From NCBI RefSeq assembly GCF_000455225.1, contig NZ_HF954534.1, positions 1-51,109 on the forward strand: a stretch of 51,109 nucleotides of DNA, given 5' to 3'. Position 1 is the stretch's first letter; the number at the start of each line of letters is the position of its first letter. Shown here one piece after another: positions 18,918 through 28,087 of the stretch. The DNA comes from Megasphaera massiliensis (GTDB lineage: Bacteria > Bacillota > Negativicutes > Veillonellales > Megasphaeraceae). The notes under the pieces were generated by a model. The model saw only the letters and a list, made by a program, of their open reading frames with translations. It made no database searches and was not told where the DNA came from. Made by a program: the position numbers and the translations under genes.

Positions 18918-19769
18918 TTACAAAGGATGCAGATTTTTCAAGGATAAATCGAGGATGGGCGCCGAATGGGTCAGGGCTCCGCTGGAAATATAATCGACGC
19001 CGATATCGATCAGGGCGGCAATATTTTCCTTAGTGACGTTGCCCGAGCATTCCGTTTCGGCCCGGCCGTCGATGATAGCTACGGCTTCCTTCATCATGTC
19101 GTGGCTCATGTTGTCCAGCATGATGATGTCAGCCCCGGCTTCGACGGCTTCGCGGACCATGTCCAGGTTTTCCGTTTCGACTTCGATTTTGCGGACGAAG
19201 GGCGCATAGGCCTTGGCCATGGCAATGGCTCTCTTGACGCCGCCGGCAGCGCCGATGTGATTGTCCTTCAAGAGGACGCCGTCGGACAGGTTATAGCGGT
19301 GGTTTCCCCCGCCGCCGACGGTGACGGCATACTTTTCAAAGACCCGCATATTGGGCGTCGTCTTGCGCGTGTCGACCAGTTTAATGCGGCTGCCTTCCAA
19401 CAGTTTCGCAATCTGCCGAGTATACGTAGCGATGCCGCTCATGCGCTGCAAATAGTTGAGGCCGACCCGTTCGGCCGACAAGATGGACCGCATGCTGCCG
19501 GTCACGTCAGCCAGTTTCTGCCCCTTGCGGACGGTATCGCCGTCTTTTACGGTAAACCGGACTTCTACGCCTTCATCCAAGAGGGTAAAGGCCCGGGCGA
19601 AAACGGCAAGGCCGGCAATGACGCCGTCGGCTTTGGCCAAGAGTTCCGCCTGTCCCCGGCTGTCTTCGGGCAAAATGGCGTTGGTCGTCACGTCCTCACC
19701 GGTAATATCTTCCTGCAGGGCCTGTAAAATCAAAGGATCAGCCTGCAATTTCATGGTTACGTTGTTCAT
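18918..19769 (-). CDS. nadC: Quinolinate phosphoribosyltransferase
   Basis: A 283-aa enzyme joining quinolinate and PRPP to nicotinate mononucleotide. Family motifs are RKTTPNMR, EKYAVTVGGGGNHRYNLSDGVLLKDNHI and the EVE/EAGADIIMLDNM strand. It overlaps nadB by 32 bp and ends the nadABC operon. GGGAG lies about 10 nt before the ATG. Confidence 0.97.
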   Translation of the reverse strand: MNNVTMKLQADPLILQALQEDITGEDVTTNAILPEDSRGQAELLAKADGVIAGLAVFARAFTLLDEGVEVRFTVKDGDTVRKGQKLADVTGSMRSILSAERVGLNYLQRMSGIATYTRQIAKLLEGSRIKLVDTRKTTPNMRVFEKYAVTVGGGGNHRYNLSDGVLLKDNHIGAAGGVKRAIAMAKAYAPFVRKIEVETENLDMVREAVEAGADIIMLDNMSHDMMKEAVAIIDGRAETECSGNVTKENIAALIDIGVDYISSGALTHSAPILDLSLKNLHPL

Positions 19770-21063
19770 GACTCTTTTTCTCCCTTTCCATTTCCCCTAA
19801 GATGCTCTTGCGATACACTTCGGCCAGGCCCCCTTCATGACGGCTGACGTAGTCCGAAGCCTGAGCGCAGGCCAGGCTGAAATCGCCGTGACTGTCGCCC
19901 TTTTCAGCCAGATCCAAGGCCGCCCGTTTGCCGAAAACCAGGCTTTCCAAGAGGGAATTGCTGGCCAGGCGGTTGCGGCCGTGAACGCCGTTGCAACTCG
20001 TTTCACCGACGGCGTAGAGGTGGTCCATCGTCGTCCGACTGTGGCCGTCGACGTGGATGCCGCCCATGAAGTAGTGCTGGGCCGGCGTGACCGGGACCCA
20101 GTCGACGGTGGCATCGATGCCGTCTTCCAGGCAGCGTTCATAAATATTGGGGAAATGGCCCTTTATGACGTCCGTTCCCAGTCCGGTCATATCCAACCAG
20201 ACGAAGGGCCGTTGGTCCTTTTCCATCTGTTTGCGGATAGCAGCGGTCATCAAATCGCGGGGCAGGACTTCATTGGCAAAGCGCTTTCCGTCTTTCCCGC
20301 GCAATTTAGCCCCTTCGCCGCGGACCGATTCGGAAATGAGGAAACTCCGGCCCGGACGGGACGAATAGAGGGACGTCGGATGGATCTGGACGTAATCGAT
20401 GTTTTCCAAAGCAATGCCGTGGCGCATGGCAATGGCCAAGGCGTCGCCCGTAAGATGCGGGAAATTCGTCGAGTGGTCGTAAAGGCCGCCGATGCCGCCG
20501 CTGGCCAAGATCGTGTTGCCGGCTTCAATGGCCCGGTAGGCTCCGTCCTTTTCACGGGCCAGGATACCGAGACAGGTGTTTCCGTCGGTAAGGATGTCGA
20601 CCATGGTCGTGTAGTCGCAGATAGTCACATTGGGCAACTCCCGAACGGCGGCCAAGAGGCGGCTGGTGATTTCCTTCCCTGTAATATCCTTATGAAAGAG
20701 GATCCGCGGCCGGGAGTGACAGCCTTCGCGGGTATAGTCGAAAGAGCCGTCGGCCTTTCGGGCAAAGTCGACGCCGTAGCCGACGAGTTCATCGATGATG
20801 CGCCGCGACGAGCGAATCATGATATCCACCGATTCGCGGCGGTTTTCGTAATGGCCGGCTTTCAACGTATCTTCCATGAAGCTGTCGTAATCGTTTTCAT
20901 CGTGAAGGACGCAGATCCCCCCCTGAGCCAGGAAAGAATCGCTGTTTTCCACGTCATCCTTCGTAATCATGAGCACTTTCTTATCGCGCGGTACGTGGAG
21001 GGCGGCAAAGAGACCGCTGGCACCGGTGCCGACGATGACAACATCTGTTTTTTCTGTTTCCAT
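19738..21063 (-). CDS. nadB: L-aspartate oxidase
   Basis: A 441-aa FAD enzyme oxidising aspartate to iminoaspartate for quinolinate synthesis. FAD-binding GTGASGL is near residue 12; other motifs are FLAQGGICVL, HPTSLYS, FMGGIHVD and EVSCNGVHGRNRLASNSLLE-type residues (here GETSCNGVHGRNRLASNS). It is shorter than the about 540-residue E. coli protein because the C-terminal helical domain is trimmed. In an anaerobe the electron acceptor is probably fumarate rather than oxygen (inference). Overlaps nadC. Confidence 0.95.
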   Translation of the reverse strand: METEKTDVVIVGTGASGLFAALHVPRDKKVLMITKDDVENSDSFLAQGGICVLHDENDYDSFMEDTLKAGHYENRRESVDIMIRSSRRIIDELVGYGVDFARKADGSFDYTREGCHSRPRILFHKDITGKEITSRLLAAVRELPNVTICDYTTMVDILTDGNTCLGILAREKDGAYRAIEAGNTILASGGIGGLYDHSTNFPHLTGDALAIAMRHGIALENIDYVQIHPTSLYSSRPGRSFLISESVRGEGAKLRGKDGKRFANEVLPRDLMTAAIRKQMEKDQRPFVWLDMTGLGTDVIKGHFPNIYERCLEDGIDATVDWVPVTPAQHYFMGGIHVDGHSRTTMDHLYAVGETSCNGVHGRNRLASNSLLESLVFGKRAALDLAEKGDSHGDFSLACAQASDYVSRHEGGLAEVYRKSILGEMEREKKSHEQRNHEIAG

Positions 21064-21078
21064 GACATCTACCTTCTT

Positions 21079-21984
21079 CTATTTGGCTAACTCCAGCATC
21101 CGTTCCAAAGCCTGAACGGCCTTCCCTGCCATCTTGGCATCGACAAAGACTTCGTTCGTTTCGTCGCGCAGGCAGTCACGGACCTTTTCCAAGGTGACCT
21201 TCTTCATATTGATGCAGTACGCATCTTCCATGGCCGGATAAAAGACCTTATCGGGATTCCGCGTTTCCAGCTCATAAAAGACGCCGCCTTCGGTTCCGAT
21301 GATGAATTCCTTGGCATCCGACGAACCGGCATAGTCGATGATGCCTGACGTGCTGCCGACGTAATCGGCCAGGGCCAGGACTTCCTTGCGGCATTCGGGA
21401 TGGGCCAGGAACAGGGCCTGAGGATGAGCGGCCTGTACCTTCTTTACGTAGTCCGGATCGACCGTATCGTGACGGGGACAAAAGCCCTGATTGAGGATAA
21501 AATGCTTATCCGGCACCTGGGTCGAAACGTAGTGTCCCAGGTTTTTATCCGGCGTAAAGAAAATATTCTTCTGGGGCAGCTTCTTGACGATCTTGACGGC
21601 ATTGGACGACGTGACGCAGACGTCGGACGCAGCTTTTACGGCTGCCGTCGAATTGACGTAACAGACGACGGCCAAGTCGTCATACTCGGCGCGGGCCTTT
21701 TCGATCGTCGCCGTATCGGCCATGTGGGCCATGGGACAGGACGCCGTCCGATCGGGCATGAGGACTTTCTTTTTGGGATTGAGCATCTTGGCGCTCTCAC
21801 CCATAAAATCGACGCCGGCAAAGACGATGATTTTAGCATCCGTTTCAACGGCCTTTTTGGCCAGACCAAAGGAGTCGCCGACGTAGTCAGCATAGGCCTG
21901 AACCTCATCGGGCACGTAATAGTGGGCGAGGATAATGGCCTCTTTTTCTTTTTTCAGGGCAGCGATCTCATCTTCAATATACAC
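21079..21984 (-). CDS. nadA: Quinolinate synthase NadA
   Basis: A 301-aa 4Fe-4S enzyme condensing iminoaspartate with DHAP. Cluster-type cysteines are seen in CYVNS, HPEC and CINM; LAHYYVPDEVQ and GVDFMGESAKML are family hallmarks. The start is a GTG (giving YIEDEIAALK) with AAAGGATGG about 6 nt upstream. A longer frame from 22065 would add 27 residues of non-homologous sequence and is unlikely. First gene of nadABC. SUF, encoded 16 kb away, would supply its cluster. Confidence 0.94.
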   Translation of the reverse strand: MYIEDEIAALKKEKEAIILAHYYVPDEVQAYADYVGDSFGLAKKAVETDAKIIVFAGVDFMGESAKMLNPKKKVLMPDRTASCPMAHMADTATIEKARAEYDDLAVVCYVNSTAAVKAASDVCVTSSNAVKIVKKLPQKNIFFTPDKNLGHYVSTQVPDKHFILNQGFCPRHDTVDPDYVKKVQAAHPQALFLAHPECRKEVLALADYVGSTSGIIDYAGSSDAKEFIIGTEGGVFYELETRNPDKVFYPAMEDAYCINMKKVTLEKVRDCLRDETNEVFVDAKMAGKAVQALERMLELAK

Positions 21985-22080
21985 AGGTTTCCATCCTTTC
22001 AGGGAAACGGGACCGCCCTTTGGACAAGTCCCGTTCAAACCGCCAGTCCCTAAGGCTGACGACAATTTTTATTTACATCA

Positions 22081-22128
22081 ATTATACCCTATTGACCGAT
22101 TTTTGACAATACTACTGTCATGACAATA
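22081..22128 (-). promoter_or_regulatory. nadABC promoter with TGACA-type repeats
   Basis: Minus-strand TTGTCA (22104-22109), 17-bp spacer, TATAAT (22081-22086). At and upstream of the -35 on the plus strand lie TGACA (22104-22108), TGTCA (22116-22120) and TGACA (22121-22125), forming an inverted repeat and a 10-bp palindrome, TGTCATGACA. This is a candidate operator for a NAD repressor, although not an exact NiaR motif I know. Confidence 0.7.
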
Positions 22129-22164
22129 GAAATCAGGCCGGTATGCAATGTCGTTCTGCCAAAG

Positions 22165-22209
22165 ACAAACAAAAGCCGTCCTTCAAGACAAAGGTCTCAA
22201 AAGACGGCT
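22165..22209 (-). terminator. Terminator of the aldehyde dehydrogenase-malic enzyme operon
   Basis: On the minus strand AGCCGTC pairs with GACGGCT around an inner GAGAC/GTCTT stem, then TTTTGTTTG. It lies just after the malic enzyme stop. Confidence 0.85.
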
Positions 22210-22225
22210 CATGATCATCATAACG

Positions 22226-23482
22226 TTAGTGCCCATTGACCGATTCCGACACGGCGCGGAACTTGGCAATCGTTTCGGCCGCTTCCCGGCGGATGTCTTC
22301 GGGATCGCGGGTGATGCGGGCGACGCCGCTGTCCATGGCCGCTTTGGCAACGGCTGCAGCGACGGCCGGAGCTACCCGTTCGTCAAAGGCATTGGGAATG
22401 ACGTGGTCTTCAGCCAGTTCGTCGTCCGAAACTAAGGAGGCGATGGCATAGGCTGCGGCCAGTTTCATATCCTCGTTGATGCTGCGGGCCCGGACGGCCA
22501 TAGCTCCGCGGAAGATGCCCGGAAATACCATGACGTTGTTAATCTGGTTAGGCGCATCGGACCGCCCCGTACCGACGACTTTGGCACCGGCTTCTTTGGC
22601 CGAGGCGTAGTCCGTTTCGGGAATAGGGTTAGCCATGGCAAAGACGACGGCGTCGGAAGCCATGGATTCGATGAGCTCTTTCGTGAAAATATGCGGTGCC
22701 GAAACACCGAGGAGGAGGTCGGCGCCCTTGACGGCATCGGCCAGGGTCCCCTGTTTCTTCGCCTTGTTGGTCACGTCTGCCAACGCAGCCTGGACGGGAT
22801 TGAGGCCTTCCATGCCGGCATAGAGGATGCCCGGACGGTCGACCATGGTGACGTCTTCGGCACCGGCCCGGACCAAGAGGCGGCCGATGGAAGCTCCGGC
22901 AGCACCGGCACCGTTGATGACGATGCGGGCCGTCTTGAGGTCCTTTTTGACGAAGCGCAGGGCTCCGATGACGCCGGCTAAGGCGGCGATGGCCGTACCG
23001 TGCTGGTCGTCATGGAAGACGGGGATGTCCATTTCGCGCTTCAGCGTTTCTTCGATGTCATAGCATTTCGGCGAAGAAATGTCTTCCAAATTGATGCCGG
23101 CAAAAGACGGCTGCAGGCGCTTGACCGTTTCGATGAACTCCTTCGGATCCTTCGTGTCCAGGCAGATGGGAACGGCATTGACGCCGCCGAATACCTTGAA
23201 CAGGATAGATTTCCCTTCCATGACCGGCATGGCCGCTTCCGGGCCGATGTCGCCCAAACCGAGGACGCGGGTCCCGTCCGATACGACGGCAATCATATTG
23301 CCCCGGCAGGTCAGGTCAAAGGACAGATCCGGATCTTTGGTGATCTCCCGGCACGGCTGGGCAACGCCCGGCGTGTAGAGTACACTCAAATCGTCGTTGG
23401 TCTGTAAGACGGCCCGAGGGAAGGTTTCGAGAATCCCCTGTTTACCTCGGCGGATCTTCATGGCTTGTTCATCAAAATTCAT
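22226..23482 (-). CDS. NAD(P)-dependent malic enzyme
   Basis: A 418-aa short bacterial malic enzyme converting malate to pyruvate and CO2. Motifs include VLYTPGVAQPC, SDGTRVLGLGDIG, the metal-site FHDDQHGTA and the nucleotide-binding INGAGAAGASIGRLL. It lacks the phosphotransacetylase-like extension of long forms. GAGGAG lies 8 nt before the ATG. It follows the aldehyde dehydrogenase gene by 24 bp and ends at a terminator. Cofactor preference cannot be read with certainty. Confidence 0.94.
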   Translation of the reverse strand: MNFDEQAMKIRRGKQGILETFPRAVLQTNDDLSVLYTPGVAQPCREITKDPDLSFDLTCRGNMIAVVSDGTRVLGLGDIGPEAAMPVMEGKSILFKVFGGVNAVPICLDTKDPKEFIETVKRLQPSFAGINLEDISSPKCYDIEETLKREMDIPVFHDDQHGTAIAALAGVIGALRFVKKDLKTARIVINGAGAAGASIGRLLVRAGAEDVTMVDRPGILYAGMEGLNPVQAALADVTNKAKKQGTLADAVKGADLLLGVSAPHIFTKELIESMASDAVVFAMANPIPETDYASAKEAGAKVVGTGRSDAPNQINNVMVFPGIFRGAMAVRARSINEDMKLAAAYAIASLVSDDELAEDHVIPNAFDERVAPAVAAAVAKAAMDSGVARITRDPEDIRREAAETIAKFRAVSESVNGH

Positions 23483-23506
23483 GTCAAAAAACTCCTCTAC
23501 AATAGT

Positions 23507-24919
23507 TTATGCGTTAAAAATAGCTTGCGGTTCTGTAAATTCGAGCATCCCGTCTTTGCCGCCTTCACGGCCGAGACCGCTGTCCTTAAAGCCGCCAAAA
23601 GGCGCTGTGACGTCGCGCGGGCTGCCGTTGACGTAGACGTTGCCCGACAAGATGCCTTCGGCAACCTTCGTCGCTTCTTCCTTATCGGGACCCCAGACGG
23701 CACCGTTGAGGCCGTACTTGGTATCGTTGGCAATGGCCAGGGCCTGGTCGACACTGTCATAAGTGAGGACGCAGAGGACGGGCCCGAAGATTTCTTCTTG
23801 GGCAATGGTCATGTCGTTGGTCACATCGGTAAAGACCGTCGGATTGATGAAGTACCCCTTTTCAGGCGCTTCCGGACGGCCGCCGGCCAGGACCGTCGCC
23901 CCTTCTTCGATGCCTTTGGCAATGTACGAATCGACGATCTTCCACTGTTCTGCCGAAGCGACAGCGCCGACTTTCGTCGTTTCCAAGGTCGGGTCGCCGA
24001 CCTTATATTCCGGCAGGACCTTGAGGATGATGTCTTCGATTTCTTTTTTCGCTTCCTTCGGGATGATCAGCCGCGACAGAGCCGTGCAGGTCTGGCCGCT
24101 GTTGAGCAGGAGCGAATTGAAGCACATGCGGACGGCCTTTTCATAGTCGGCCCCGGGCAGGATGATAAAGGGTGATTTGCCGCCCAATTCCATGCTGATG
24201 CGCTTCATAGAAGCCAAGGCCCGCTGGGAGACCTTGATACCGGCTTTGGTCGAACCCGTAAAGGATATCATGGCGATATTGGGGTCGTCGCAGATAGCGT
24301 TGCCGATTTCACCGCTGCGGCCGGGGATGAAGTTGAAGACGCCCTTCGGGAAGCCGGCCCGATCAAAGGCTTCGGCCAAATAATAAGCCGTTACCGGCGT
24401 AGACTGGCTGGGCTTCAAGACGACGGTGGCACCGACTAAAATAGCCGGGATGACTTTCTGGATAACCTGGCCCAAAGGATAGTTCCACGGCGTGATGCAG
24501 CCGATGACCCCTAAGGGACGGCGGTAGACGACGGACTGGGGCAGTTTTTCGACTAAGGGCAGGTCCGGGGCCAAGTCGATATAAGACTGGGTCCGTACGA
24601 ACTGGTAGGCGATGTGGTTGGTCTTAACGAAGGAAACGGGGATGCCCAATTCCTTGACGGTGGCATCGACCATCTGCGGTTCAAACTGAATGAGCTCTTT
24701 AAGCAATTTTCTCATAAAATCAATTCGTTCTTCCATCGGCCTTGCCGCCCACGCAGGAAAGGCCTTGGCTGCAGCAGCTGAGGCAGCGGCGACATCCTGT
24801 TCACCGGCAGCGGCAACGGTCGTGAAAACTTCCTTCGTCGCCGGATTTTCAACGTCGATGTATTGGCCGGATAAGGGAGCTACCCACTGGCCATCGATAT
24901 ACAATTTTTTAAAGTCCAT
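23507..24919 (-). CDS. NAD(P)-dependent aldehyde dehydrogenase
   Basis: A 470-aa aldehyde dehydrogenase. The catalytic Cys is in LNSGQTCTALSRL and the general-base Glu in MELGGKSPFI; TPWNYPLGQ and SFTGSTKAG are NAD-binding hallmarks, and EEIFGPVL is near the C-terminus. Substrate cannot be assigned. First gene of a two-gene unit with malic enzyme. AAAGGAGG lies 8 nt before the ATG, behind a consensus promoter. Confidence 0.93.
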   Translation of the reverse strand: MDFKKLYIDGQWVAPLSGQYIDVENPATKEVFTTVAAAGEQDVAAASAAAAKAFPAWAARPMEERIDFMRKLLKELIQFEPQMVDATVKELGIPVSFVKTNHIAYQFVRTQSYIDLAPDLPLVEKLPQSVVYRRPLGVIGCITPWNYPLGQVIQKVIPAILVGATVVLKPSQSTPVTAYYLAEAFDRAGFPKGVFNFIPGRSGEIGNAICDDPNIAMISFTGSTKAGIKVSQRALASMKRISMELGGKSPFIILPGADYEKAVRMCFNSLLLNSGQTCTALSRLIIPKEAKKEIEDIILKVLPEYKVGDPTLETTKVGAVASAEQWKIVDSYIAKGIEEGATVLAGGRPEAPEKGYFINPTVFTDVTNDMTIAQEEIFGPVLCVLTYDSVDQALAIANDTKYGLNGAVWGPDKEEATKVAEGILSGNVYVNGSPRDVTAPFGGFKDSGLGREGGKDGMLEFTEPQAIFNA

Positions 24920-24953
24920 GAAAAAAACCTCCTTTGCGCTGATTTATGCTACC

Positions 24954-24982
24954 ATTATAGATAGAAATTCTCCATTGTGCAA
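24954..24982 (-). promoter_or_regulatory. Aldehyde dehydrogenase promoter
   Basis: Minus-strand TTGCAC (24977-24982), 17-bp spacer, TATAAT (24954-24959). The -35 touches the brnQ terminator. Confidence 0.78.
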
Positions 24983-25025
24983 CAAAAAAGGCATCGTACT
25001 CTGAAAAATTTAAGTACAATGCCTT
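24981..25025 (-). terminator. brnQ terminator
   Basis: On the minus strand AAGGCATTGTACT pairs with AGTACGATGCCTT (one mismatch), followed by TTTTTG. Confidence 0.92.
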
Positions 25026-25030
25026 TACCA

Positions 25031-26347
25031 TTATTTTGCCTCGACTTCCAAGGCCTCCGATTCCGACGCGAAATGCCCCAGAACAGACCCGCCGACAAGA
25101 CCGACGACAAAGGGAACGATCCAGCCGAAGCCGTACACCGACAAGGGAACGGCAGCGACGATGGCTTTGGCAACGGCCAGGCTGCTAAGGCCCGGCAGGG
25201 ATTCCAAGCAGGCGAAGACCGTGACCAAGTAGACCGAACCCTTATAGGCCCACTGATTGGGAAGCAAGGGACCGACGATGCCCAACACCAGCAAGGCCAG
25301 GCACGGCGGATAAGCGACGCCGAAGATCCAGCCGATGTAGGTGACGATGCCGTCGACGCCGAGGAAGGCCGTCAGGGCCGAGAGGATCGAGCAGGCGACA
25401 GCCGCCTGTTTATAAGTGATGCGGCCACCAACGGTCGTACTGGTGAATTCCGCAACGGCAGCGATCTGACCGATGGCTGTCGTCAGGCAGGCCAAGACGA
25501 CGGCGATGCCCATGGGAATCATGACCCAGGTGCCGATGCGGTGGATGATGGCTACCAAGAGTTCAGCCCGGCCGATGGACTGGGGATAGTAGGAACTGAC
25601 GCTGGCCCCCATGTAGAGCAGGCTGCCGTAGATGATGAGCAGCAGGACGAAGGAGACGACGCCGCAGTAGATGAGGACCTTATTGCGCTGGCCGACGCCC
25701 GTATAGCCCTTGCCGCGAATGGAGCTGAGGAAGACGGCAGCCATGATGAAGCTGACCAGGACGTCGCCCGTATTGTAGCCGCCGAGGAAGGCATTGACGA
25801 AGGGATTGTCTGCGGCAGGTTCCGCCGGCGTCCCCAAGGGGAAGAAAATCCCGGCAATGGCGATGGCCACCAAAATGAAGGCCAAGGCCGGCGTCAAATA
25901 CTTGCCCATGCGGTCCATGACGTTATGCGGGTCGGCGACGAAGAAATAGCAGAGCAGGAAATAAAGGACGACTAAAGGAATCATGGGCGCTGCCGGAAAA
26001 TTCCCCTGTACGCCGAGCTGGATGGCCGTCGCCGCCGTCCGCGGAATGGACACGAAGGTACAGACCAGCATCAAAGCCGCCAAGAGAATGCGGTACGTAT
26101 ATTTTCCGACCTTGTCCGTAATCGTATGGACGTCGCCGTTGAGGCCGATGACGATGAGCGTAAAAATAGGCAGGAAAATCCCCGACAAGGTCAAGCCGGC
26201 CAGGCCCGACAAGAAATCACTGCCGCTGTTGAGCCCCAAGTGCGGCGGAAAAATAAGATTGCCGGCCCCGAAATAGGTGGCAAAAAAAGCAAAGCCCAGG
26301 ATGATGACATCCCGTTTCCGAATCGTCTGTCTGCTGGAATCATTCAT
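25031..26347 (-). CDS. brnQ: BrnQ-family amino-acid carrier under SAM-riboswitch control
   Basis: A 438-aa polytopic membrane protein with about 12 hydrophobic segments. The N-terminal FATYFGAGNLIFPPHLG is the branched-chain amino-acid carrier II signature. Family members carry Leu, Ile or Val with Na+ or H+. The SAM-I riboswitch directly upstream argues that this paralogue serves methionine supply, either as a methionine carrier or as a broad hydrophobic amino-acid carrier; that is inference. The ATG giving MNDSSRQT is chosen, with GGGGGG about 9 nt upstream; an earlier in-frame ATG falls by the riboswitch terminator. Confidence 0.92.
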   Translation of the reverse strand: MNDSSRQTIRKRDVIILGFAFFATYFGAGNLIFPPHLGLNSGSDFLSGLAGLTLSGIFLPIFTLIVIGLNGDVHTITDKVGKYTYRILLAALMLVCTFVSIPRTAATAIQLGVQGNFPAAPMIPLVVLYFLLCYFFVADPHNVMDRMGKYLTPALAFILVAIAIAGIFFPLGTPAEPAADNPFVNAFLGGYNTGDVLVSFIMAAVFLSSIRGKGYTGVGQRNKVLIYCGVVSFVLLLIIYGSLLYMGASVSSYYPQSIGRAELLVAIIHRIGTWVMIPMGIAVVLACLTTAIGQIAAVAEFTSTTVGGRITYKQAAVACSILSALTAFLGVDGIVTYIGWIFGVAYPPCLALLVLGIVGPLLPNQWAYKGSVYLVTVFACLESLPGLSSLAVAKAIVAAVPLSVYGFGWIVPFVVGLVGGSVLGHFASESEALEVEAK

Positions 26348-26392
26348 AAGAAAAGTCCCCCCAACCCCATAATAAAGAATAAGTGCATCATA

Positions 26393-26528
26393 CAAAAAAG
26401 AGGCGCTGCCCTCAAGCTGCGCCTCAATTCACATCATATCTTTCAGGAATAGCCTGTAGGAATTGGCACCTTACCATTGGCAGGTTGCCGCAGCGTCATC
26501 GGGCCCATCCCTCAGCTGCTCTGGATAT
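26393..26528 (-). promoter_or_regulatory. SAM-I (S-box) riboswitch with terminator
   Basis: On the minus strand the aptamer runs 26528 to 26436. P1 is ATATC/GATAT; conserved S-box blocks follow as CAGAG, GAGGGATGGGCCC, GATGA, GGCAACC and GGTGCCAATTCC. A terminator hairpin, GAGGCGCAGC...GCGCCTC plus TTTTTT (26393-26425), follows. By S-box rules, SAM binding favours termination and shuts off the carrier gene when SAM is plentiful. Confidence 0.95.
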
Positions 26529-26559
26529 TGCGGTATGAAATTTTGTATGTATTGCTAGT

Positions 26560-26588
26560 ATTTTATAAAACTTTTCGCTGTTTGTCAA
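26560..26588 (-). promoter_or_regulatory. Promoter of the S-box-brnQ unit
   Basis: Minus-strand TTGACA (26583-26588), 17-bp spacer, TAAAAT (26560-26565), about 30 bp before the aptamer. Confidence 0.82.
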
Positions 26589-26604
26589 TAACTTTTTAAC
26601 AAAA

Positions 26605-27252
26605 TTACTTCTTCGACGGCTTATTTTGACTTCCCGGGCATAAATCAGAGAGGAAGCATTCGTCGCATAAAGGCTTTCGGGCCTTGCAGACCCGTCGTCC
26701 GTGCCAGATGAGCCAATGATGAGCCCGGCTCCACCATTCCTTGGGAATGGCCTTCTGCAGTCCCTTTTCGACTTCAAGGGGCGTCTTGCCCTTGGCCAGC
26801 TGAAGCCGATTGGATACGCGGAAGACGTGGGTATCGACGGCGATGGCCGGGATGTCGAACAAGACACTGACCAGGACATTGGCCGTCTTGCGGCCGACAC
26901 CGGGCAGTTTCACCAATTCGTCAAAGGTCTGCGGTACTTCACCACCATAGTCTTCACAGAGGATGGCGCAGTTGGCCAGGATATTCTTGGCCTTGCTGTG
27001 ATAAAGGCCGCAGGTGCGAATCTTTTCTTCGAGGCCGTCGAGGCCGAGGGACAGCATCTTTTCTGCCGTATTATATTCCGGGAAGAGGCCGGCCGTCACG
27101 ATATTGACCCGTTCGTCCGTGCACTGAGCCGACAAGATGACGGCAATCATCAGTTCAAAGGGCGAATTGTAGTGCAGGGCCGGCTTCATGATGCCGTATT
27201 GATCCTGGAAACGCTGGAGCATTTCATCTTTTACTTTCTTGGTAACAGCCAT
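26605..27252 (-). CDS. nth: Endonuclease III
   Basis: A 215-aa DNA glycosylase/AP lyase for oxidised pyrimidines. The HhH LPGVGRKTANVL contains the catalytic Lys; the catalytic Asp is in AVDTHV, and the 4Fe-4S ligands form C-x6-C-x2-C-x5-C at the C-terminus. The ATG is separated by one base from the larE TGA (TGATATG), with GAGGAAG inside larE as ribosome site. Last gene of pncB-larE-nth. Confidence 0.97.
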   Translation of the reverse strand: MAVTKKVKDEMLQRFQDQYGIMKPALHYNSPFELMIAVILSAQCTDERVNIVTAGLFPEYNTAEKMLSLGLDGLEEKIRTCGLYHSKAKNILANCAILCEDYGGEVPQTFDELVKLPGVGRKTANVLVSVLFDIPAIAVDTHVFRVSNRLQLAKGKTPLEVEKGLQKAIPKEWWSRAHHWLIWHGRRVCKARKPLCDECFLSDLCPGSQNKPSKK

Positions 27253-27253
27253 A

Positions 27254-28087
27254 TCACTTTACTTCCTCATCGGTATCGATGACATCATTGAGACTTCCCA
27301 TTTCATAGCCGCCAAGGTCGAGGGTAACGTAGGAGAACCCCGTATCCTTAATGGCCCGGACGATTTCCTGGCGATGGGCCAACACCGACGGGATCTCGTC
27401 TAAGCCGACTTCGATACGGGCTACGTCGCCGTGATAGCGGACCCGCAGCGACCCTTGAACGTAAGGAGCCACAGCGGCTTCGGCAGCATCGATCTGAGCC
27501 AGGAGATGCGGCGTCAGGCGGACGCCGTAAGGAACGCGGCTGGCCAAACAAGCGGCACTCTGCTTATTCCAGGTCTGGAGACCGAATTCCTTCGACAGGG
27601 CCCGGATATCGGCCTTGTCTAAGCCGGCTTCGATCATGGGACTGCGGACCGAATCAGACAGCTCTTTAAGGGCCTTCATGCCCGGCCGGTAATCGCCGAG
27701 ATCGTCGACATTGCCGCCGTCGATGACCCACTGATAGCCTTCGGACCTAGCTAGGTTCACCAAGGCCGTGAAGCGAATCTTCTTACAGTAATAGCAGCGT
27801 TCCGGCGGATTTTCCACAAACGTCGGATCGTCGAACTCCGTCGAATTGACCAACCGGTGTTCGACGCCGATGAATTCCGCCATGGCCTTGGCATCAGCCG
27901 CTTCACTCCCCGGCAGGGTGGCCGATACGGCCGTAATGGCCAGGACCTTATCACCCAGCGCTTCATGGGCGGCATAGGTCAAAAAAGTACTGTCCACGCC
28001 GCCGGAAAAGCCGACGACGACACTGCCCAGCGACTTTAATATATCTTGCAGTTTTTCATATTTCTTGCGCGTATCTGTTGAAACCAT
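27254..28087 (-). CDS. larE: LarE-type ATP-dependent sulfur transferase
   Basis: A 277-aa PP-loop enzyme that places sulfur on the nickel-pincer nucleotide precursor made from nicotinic acid adenine dinucleotide. The P-loop is GFSGGVDST; NPPERCYYCKK and SAACLASRVPYG carry the family cysteines, the latter the one sacrificed in Lactobacillus LarE. No larA, larB or larC is in the window, so another nickel-pincer enzyme or a lactate racemase elsewhere is implied. Placement after pncB fits a nicotinate-derived cofactor. AAGGGGG precedes the ATG. Confidence 0.9.
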   Translation of the reverse strand: MVSTDTRKKYEKLQDILKSLGSVVVGFSGGVDSTFLTYAAHEALGDKVLAITAVSATLPGSEAADAKAMAEFIGVEHRLVNSTEFDDPTFVENPPERCYYCKKIRFTALVNLARSEGYQWVIDGGNVDDLGDYRPGMKALKELSDSVRSPMIEAGLDKADIRALSKEFGLQTWNKQSAACLASRVPYGVRLTPHLLAQIDAAEAAVAPYVQGSLRVRYHGDVARIEVGLDEIPSVLAHRQEIVRAIKDTGFSYVTLDLGGYEMGSLNDVIDTDEEVK

